From VXNF01 sp965116465 (GTDB lineage Bacteria > Actinomycetota > Acidimicrobiia > Acidimicrobiales > CATQHL01): a stretch of DNA of 64,000 nucleotides. Where the stretch lies: NCBI GenBank assembly GCA_965116465.1, contig OZ220687.1, positions 310,001-374,000 on the forward strand. The letters are read 5' to 3'. The notes under the pieces were generated by a model. The model saw only the letters and a program-made list of their open reading frames with translations. It had not been told where the DNA came from and did no database searches. Of the stretch, positions 60,618-64,000 are shown piece by piece. A program made the translations under genes and the position numbers. The number at the start of each line of letters is the position of its first letter. The first letter of the stretch is position 1.

Positions 60618-62405
60618 CTAGTTCTGCAACACGCCGTCGACGACCGGGGTGGCGTTGCCGATCCACGGCAGATCGCGCACCTCACAGGGCGGGAAGTCCC
60701 TGCTCGGCGGAGGATCACCCGTGAACGTGCCGCCGAAGGTCTGGTCGACCTGCGGCACGAACGCCACCGTGCTGGACTGCATCTCGCCGGCGTCATCGAT
60801 GTAGATGCGACCGACGTACTGGTCCTGGATGGCCGTCCGGTTGGAGTCCAGGCTGATCTGGCCGAACGCGGCGTCGAGCGTCACGTTGCTGATCGCCTCC
60901 CACAACGGCTCGTGGCCGCCGGAGAGGTCGGCCCCGATCGCCTTCAGGCCCTCGATCAGGCCCCAGGCGTTGTTGTAGTAGTTCATGAAGAAGGCGTCGA
61001 AGTACGCCGCATCGGCCGGAGCCGGCGCGCCGCCGAACGGGATCTCGTCGAAGTGACGGTTGATGATCGCGCGGAACTCCGCTGCCTTGTCGGTCTGCAG
61101 GTCGGGGGCGTTACCGAATCCACCGGAGTAGGAACCCTCGACGCGCGGGCCGATCGCCCGGAACACGTCGGGGATACCCCAGAAGAGGTTGCCCATGTGC
61201 TGCTGGCCGACGATCTCGCCCTTGGCGTCCTCGAAGGCGTTCAGCGCCGGCACCAGACCAGCGCCACCCACGGCCCAGAAGTAGCCGTCGACCTCGTCGA
61301 CGCCAGGCAACTGCTCCACAAAGCCGGAGTAGTCGGTGGTGTTCAGCGGCGGGTACACCCGGCTGATCACGTCGCCGCCGGCGGCGCAGAACTCGGCGAT
61401 GAAGCCCGCCGTGGAGGTCCAGGCGAAGCTGTAGTCGTCACCGATGACCGCTGCGGTCTCCCACCCGAGGACGTTGTGGGCGATGTCGCCGAGTCCGGCG
61501 TTCCACTGCGCCCCGTCACCGTTGAAGCGGAAGAAGTTGGGCGCACGGACCGCCATGGTGGAGTCCTGCGCACCCGACGTGCCGTTCACGAACGTCTGGT
61601 GGGGGTGGTCCTTGGCGTAGTTGGCTACGGCGATGCTCTCGTCACCGGACAGCGGCCCGATCATGATCTCGGCGCCGATGTCCTCCATGAGACGGCGCGT
61701 CTCACGCAGAGCCGCCTCCGCGGTGTCGTCCGCACAGCCGATGCCGACCAACTCGATGGCCACGCCGTTGATGGAGGCGTTGCTGAAGCCCGCCTGCGGA
61801 GCGGTGCGGTCGTTGACCGTGGCACCCGCATGCTCGGCGAACGCCGTAACCACGCCGGCGATGTCCCTGTCGTGGAAGGCCCCGAAGGCGCCCTCGCAGT
61901 CCGACAGGATGGCCAGCTTGATGGACGTCGTCGGCTCGGCAGCCGCCGGTGGCGGCGGTGGTGGCGGCTCGGGCGCCGCAGTCGGCGCGGCCGCAGCCGC
62001 AGCGGCCTGCTCTTCAGCAGCGGCGGCCGCGTCGCGGGCCTGCTGCGCCTCGTCCTCGGCAGCGGCGGCCTGTGCGCGCGCGTCCTCGGCGGCGGCCTGG
62101 GCGTCGGCCAGCGCCGCTTCGGCGGCGGCCACGTCGGCCGCGTTGCCCGAGGCGGTGGCCTGCGCCAGATCCGCCGCAGCCTGCGCTGCCTCGGCTGCAG
62201 CCAGCGCGGCGTCAGCCGCGGCGGCCGCAGAGGCCGCGTCGGCCAGCGCCGTGGACGCCTCGCCTCGAGCGGCTGTCGCTGCCGACAGAGCCGCGTCGGC
62301 ATCCTCCGCGCCGGTGTCGCTGGCGCAGGCTGCCGCCAGCAGGGCCAATGCCATGGCCGCAACCGACAACCTGAGCCAGGTTGAATGCTTCCGTACGATT
62401 CGCAC
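60618..62405 (-). CDS. Branched-chain-type substrate-binding lipoprotein on an Ala-rich helical stalk
   Basis: Peripla_BP_6-family receptor, 595 residues, of the liv transporter. The signal peptide LRLSVAAMALALLAAACASD ends in a lipobox. Residues about 25-130 are an Ala/Glu/Asp-rich heptad region with no Gly or Pro apart from rare exceptions, likely a long coiled coil or single helix, then a Pro-rich hinge (APEPPPPPPPAAA). The binding domain begins at SIKLAILSDCEGAFGAFHDR and includes IMIGPLSGDESIAVANYAKD and VIGDDYSFAWTSTAGFIAEF. GTG 62405 has GGAGGAG upstream. LivJ/K proteins usually lack such a stalk. Ligand unknown. Confidence 0.88.
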   Translation of the reverse strand: MRIVRKHSTWLRLSVAAMALALLAAACASDTGAEDADAALSAATAARGEASTALADAASAAAAADAALAAAEAAQAAADLAQATASGNAADVAAAEAALADAQAAAEDARAQAAAAEDEAQQARDAAAAAEEQAAAAAAAPTAAPEPPPPPPPAAAEPTTSIKLAILSDCEGAFGAFHDRDIAGVVTAFAEHAGATVNDRTAPQAGFSNASINGVAIELVGIGCADDTAEAALRETRRLMEDIGAEIMIGPLSGDESIAVANYAKDHPHQTFVNGTSGAQDSTMAVRAPNFFRFNGDGAQWNAGLGDIAHNVLGWETAAVIGDDYSFAWTSTAGFIAEFCAAGGDVISRVYPPLNTTDYSGFVEQLPGVDEVDGYFWAVGGAGLVPALNAFEDAKGEIVGQQHMGNLFWGIPDVFRAIGPRVEGSYSGGFGNAPDLQTDKAAEFRAIINRHFDEIPFGGAPAPADAAYFDAFFMNYYNNAWGLIEGLKAIGADLSGGHEPLWEAISNVTLDAAFGQISLDSNRTAIQDQYVGRIYIDDAGEMQSSTVAFVPQVDQTFGGTFTGDPPPSRDFPPCEVRDLPWIGNATPVVDGVLQN

Positions 62406-62636
62406 TATCTCCTCCTTGTGGTTTCCAGTGCTGTCTTGCGTGGTTCCTCGAATGCGATCCTCTGGTCGCACTCAATCTTTCCTACAGGCCGGAGATCCGC
62501 CCTGCGTTCCCTGGTGCTCCGGTGTCCCCGGTGCTTGCCTTGCTGTTCTCTATGTTCGTCCCTTCGTTGTCTTCCCTCCCCCTTCGATCCACTCCCGGTC
62601 GCTCGTGTGCCTGCGCCCGCCGGCCCCGCCGACCGT

Positions 62637-63911
62637 CTAGTTCCCGACCGGAACCCGACCGGACCGCCCGGTGGCCAGCAGCTTCGACCAGACGCCGCGG
62701 GCCGTGCCGCGATGGCCCGCCAGCCAGCCCACGAGACCTGCCGCGCCGATTCCCGCCACCGCGCCCACGATGACACCCGCGATGGCACCGCGGTCTCCCT
62801 CCTGCAGACCTCCGACGGTCCCCCAGACCGCGGCTCCTATCAGCGACAGCGGCACGGCGCCGCGCACCTTGCGGAGCCCCACCACGCCATCGGGGCACGC
62901 CAGGACCAGCACGAGCACGATCGCTCCGGCCAGCGTGCGGAAGCGCGCCTCCTCGATCCAGTTGTTCAGGAACACCACGTTGCGGACGTAGTTCTCCAGC
63001 GCGATGTAGATGAAGGCCCCCAGCCAGGCCCCCTCCAGGACGAGCACCCCGCCGATGATCGCCATGATCAGCAGGTTCAGGATGCCGACGAGGCTGATCG
63101 TCGTGGGCGAGATCGCCCGCTGCTCCCAGACGTAGAGAACGCCACCGAGTGACGCGATGAAGGCGGCCAACGTGAAGGCCCAGGTACGGTGCATGGCGAC
63201 GTTGAAGCCCAGGGAGTTCATGCGCACAGGATCGTCGCGCACCCCTTGCAGGGCCAGCCCGAACGGCGTGCGCGACACGTACCGCAGCAGCAGGTAGACC
63301 ACCACGGCGACGACCAGGCAGGTGTAGAACAGACGCTCGGGATTCGTGGCGTCGGTCGGTTCGCCGATGAAATCGGGCGCGCGCACCTGGTTCACCCCGC
63401 CGAAGCCCGACAGCACCGTCACCTGGCCGAAGAAATAGAACCCGATGACGCCGTAGGCAAGCGTGATCATGAGGTAGTAGAGCCCGCTGGAGCGGCTGGC
63501 GATGAGCCCCATCACGAACCCCAGCGCCGTGGTGACACCGATGCCCAGCACGACCCCGACCCACGGGTTCCAACCCAGGTTCAGCCCCTTGCTTCCCCCG
63601 GTGGTGACGGCGTTGCCGATCGTGAAGGCGCACACGCCGTACATCAGCGTCTGCGCCAGGGAGATCATCCCGCCGAAGGCCGAGAGGAACACGATGCTGG
63701 CGGCGGCGACGCCGAAAAGCAGCGACCGCGTCATCACGACGTCCACGAAGTAGTGGCGGAACGGGCCCGGCGTGACGGCCTGGAAGACGCCGACCAGGAC
63801 GAGCACCACGAAGAATGCTGCGGCGATCCGGCGCGTGTTGCGGCCGTAGTCGCCGGAGCCCACACCGCTCGGCACCTCGCCGGGGTCGCCTCGCAGGCGG
63901 GACAGGATCAC
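62637..63911 (-). CDS. livM: Branched-chain amino acid ABC transporter permease LivM
   Basis: Second permease of the HAAT importer, 424 residues with about ten hydrophobic helices. LSAFGGMISLAQTLMYGVCA carries the Gly-Gln-region motif (G-x-x-SLGQ-like). GFMGLIASRSSGLYYLMITL-type core, YVSRTPFGLALQGVRDDPVR is the cytoplasmic EAA-like loop, and VLEGAWLGAFIYIALENYV is the late helix pair. A Gly/Ala-rich extra tail (about 365-424) with one more hydrophobic helix follows, absent in E. coli LivM. GTG 63911 overlaps the livH stop (GTGA). Confidence 0.93.
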   Translation of the reverse strand: MILSRLRGDPGEVPSGVGSGDYGRNTRRIAAAFFVVLVLVGVFQAVTPGPFRHYFVDVVMTRSLLFGVAAASIVFLSAFGGMISLAQTLMYGVCAFTIGNAVTTGGSKGLNLGWNPWVGVVLGIGVTTALGFVMGLIASRSSGLYYLMITLAYGVIGFYFFGQVTVLSGFGGVNQVRAPDFIGEPTDATNPERLFYTCLVVAVVVYLLLRYVSRTPFGLALQGVRDDPVRMNSLGFNVAMHRTWAFTLAAFIASLGGVLYVWEQRAISPTTISLVGILNLLIMAIIGGVLVLEGAWLGAFIYIALENYVRNVVFLNNWIEEARFRTLAGAIVLVLVLACPDGVVGLRKVRGAVPLSLIGAAVWGTVGGLQEGDRGAIAGVIVGAVAGIGAAGLVGWLAGHRGTARGVWSKLLATGRSGRVPVGN

Positions 63912-64000
63912 GCGGGCCGCCCGAACAGCCCGTAGGGACGCATCGCAAGCACCAGCGCCAGGATGACGAAGGTGGCGATGATCGAGTAGTAGGCGTAGTC
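63908..64000 (-). CDS. livH: Branched-chain amino acid ABC transporter permease LivH, C-terminus (cut by window edge)
   Basis: Last 30 codons of the first permease. The visible end, IIATFVILALVLAMRPYGLF followed by GRPA, matches the last helix and LxLRPxGLFG-type tail of LivH proteins. The stop overlaps the livM GTG by four bases, so the genes are coupled. The rest of the gene is outside the window. Confidence 0.85.
   Translation of the reverse strand, partial: DYAYYSIIATFVILALVLAMRPYGLFGRPA

Overview
The window is 64 kb of very GC-rich DNA with dense genes, many GTG and some TTG starts, 1-8 bp start/stop overlaps and many apparently leaderless promoters. With the F420-type PPOX protein, the tig-clpP-clpX-folC-ndk run and the mixed aro/efp/ruvX/mltG/alaS block, this suggests an actinobacterium, most likely an Acidimicrobiia-like lineage. 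That placement is inference, because no rRNA gene is present. I found no CRISPR array, insertion sequence or integrase.

Layout. 1-10.1 kb is core: efp (cut by the edge), a Xaa-Pro aminopeptidase, aroQ and a fused aroK-aroB gene on the minus strand; ruvX-mltG-aroE divergent on the plus strand; then alaS and an accessory membrane protein. 10.2-17.7 kb is a catabolic locus around a split sugar-type ABC transporter. It holds a VOC enzyme and a single-domain ATPase on one strand, binding protein, permease, phosphotriesterase-like lactonase and Gfo/Idh dehydrogenase on the other, and two paralogous SDR dehydrogenases between them. One SDR is preceded by a 36-codon leader ORF; the other seems to lack a canonical start codon. 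17.9-19.6 kb encodes an anchored extracytoplasmic protein.

19.7-29.6 kb is a minus-strand housekeeping run: tig, clpP, clpX, folC, ndk, hisS, aspS, rarA. A tRNA-Gly at 29.7 kb marks the left edge of an accessory segment (29.8-36.2 kb). This carries a DUF4143-type ATPase, a large unrecognised GHKL-ATPase protein, a frameshifted HTH gene, a DUF222/HNH endonuclease and a four-copy 20-bp tandem repeat next to an MFS exporter. It is the best place to look for a new, possibly defence-related, system.

36.2-55.2 kb is mixed metabolism and transport: MFS, O-methyltransferase, BrkB, aldehyde dehydrogenase, OsmC, an NCS2 permease fused to an ATPase-like tail, a secreted PPC-domain protein, PPOX, GlnRS, PAP2 phosphatase, SDR, VOC, a YgjP-type peptidase, an AceE-like TPP enzyme, an orphan small gene, tRNA-Arg and acyl-CoA dehydrogenase. 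55.4-64 kb pairs a fused indolepyruvate:ferredoxin oxidoreductase with a complete liv transporter (livH cut by the edge), suggesting amino-acid uptake and 2-oxoacid oxidation.
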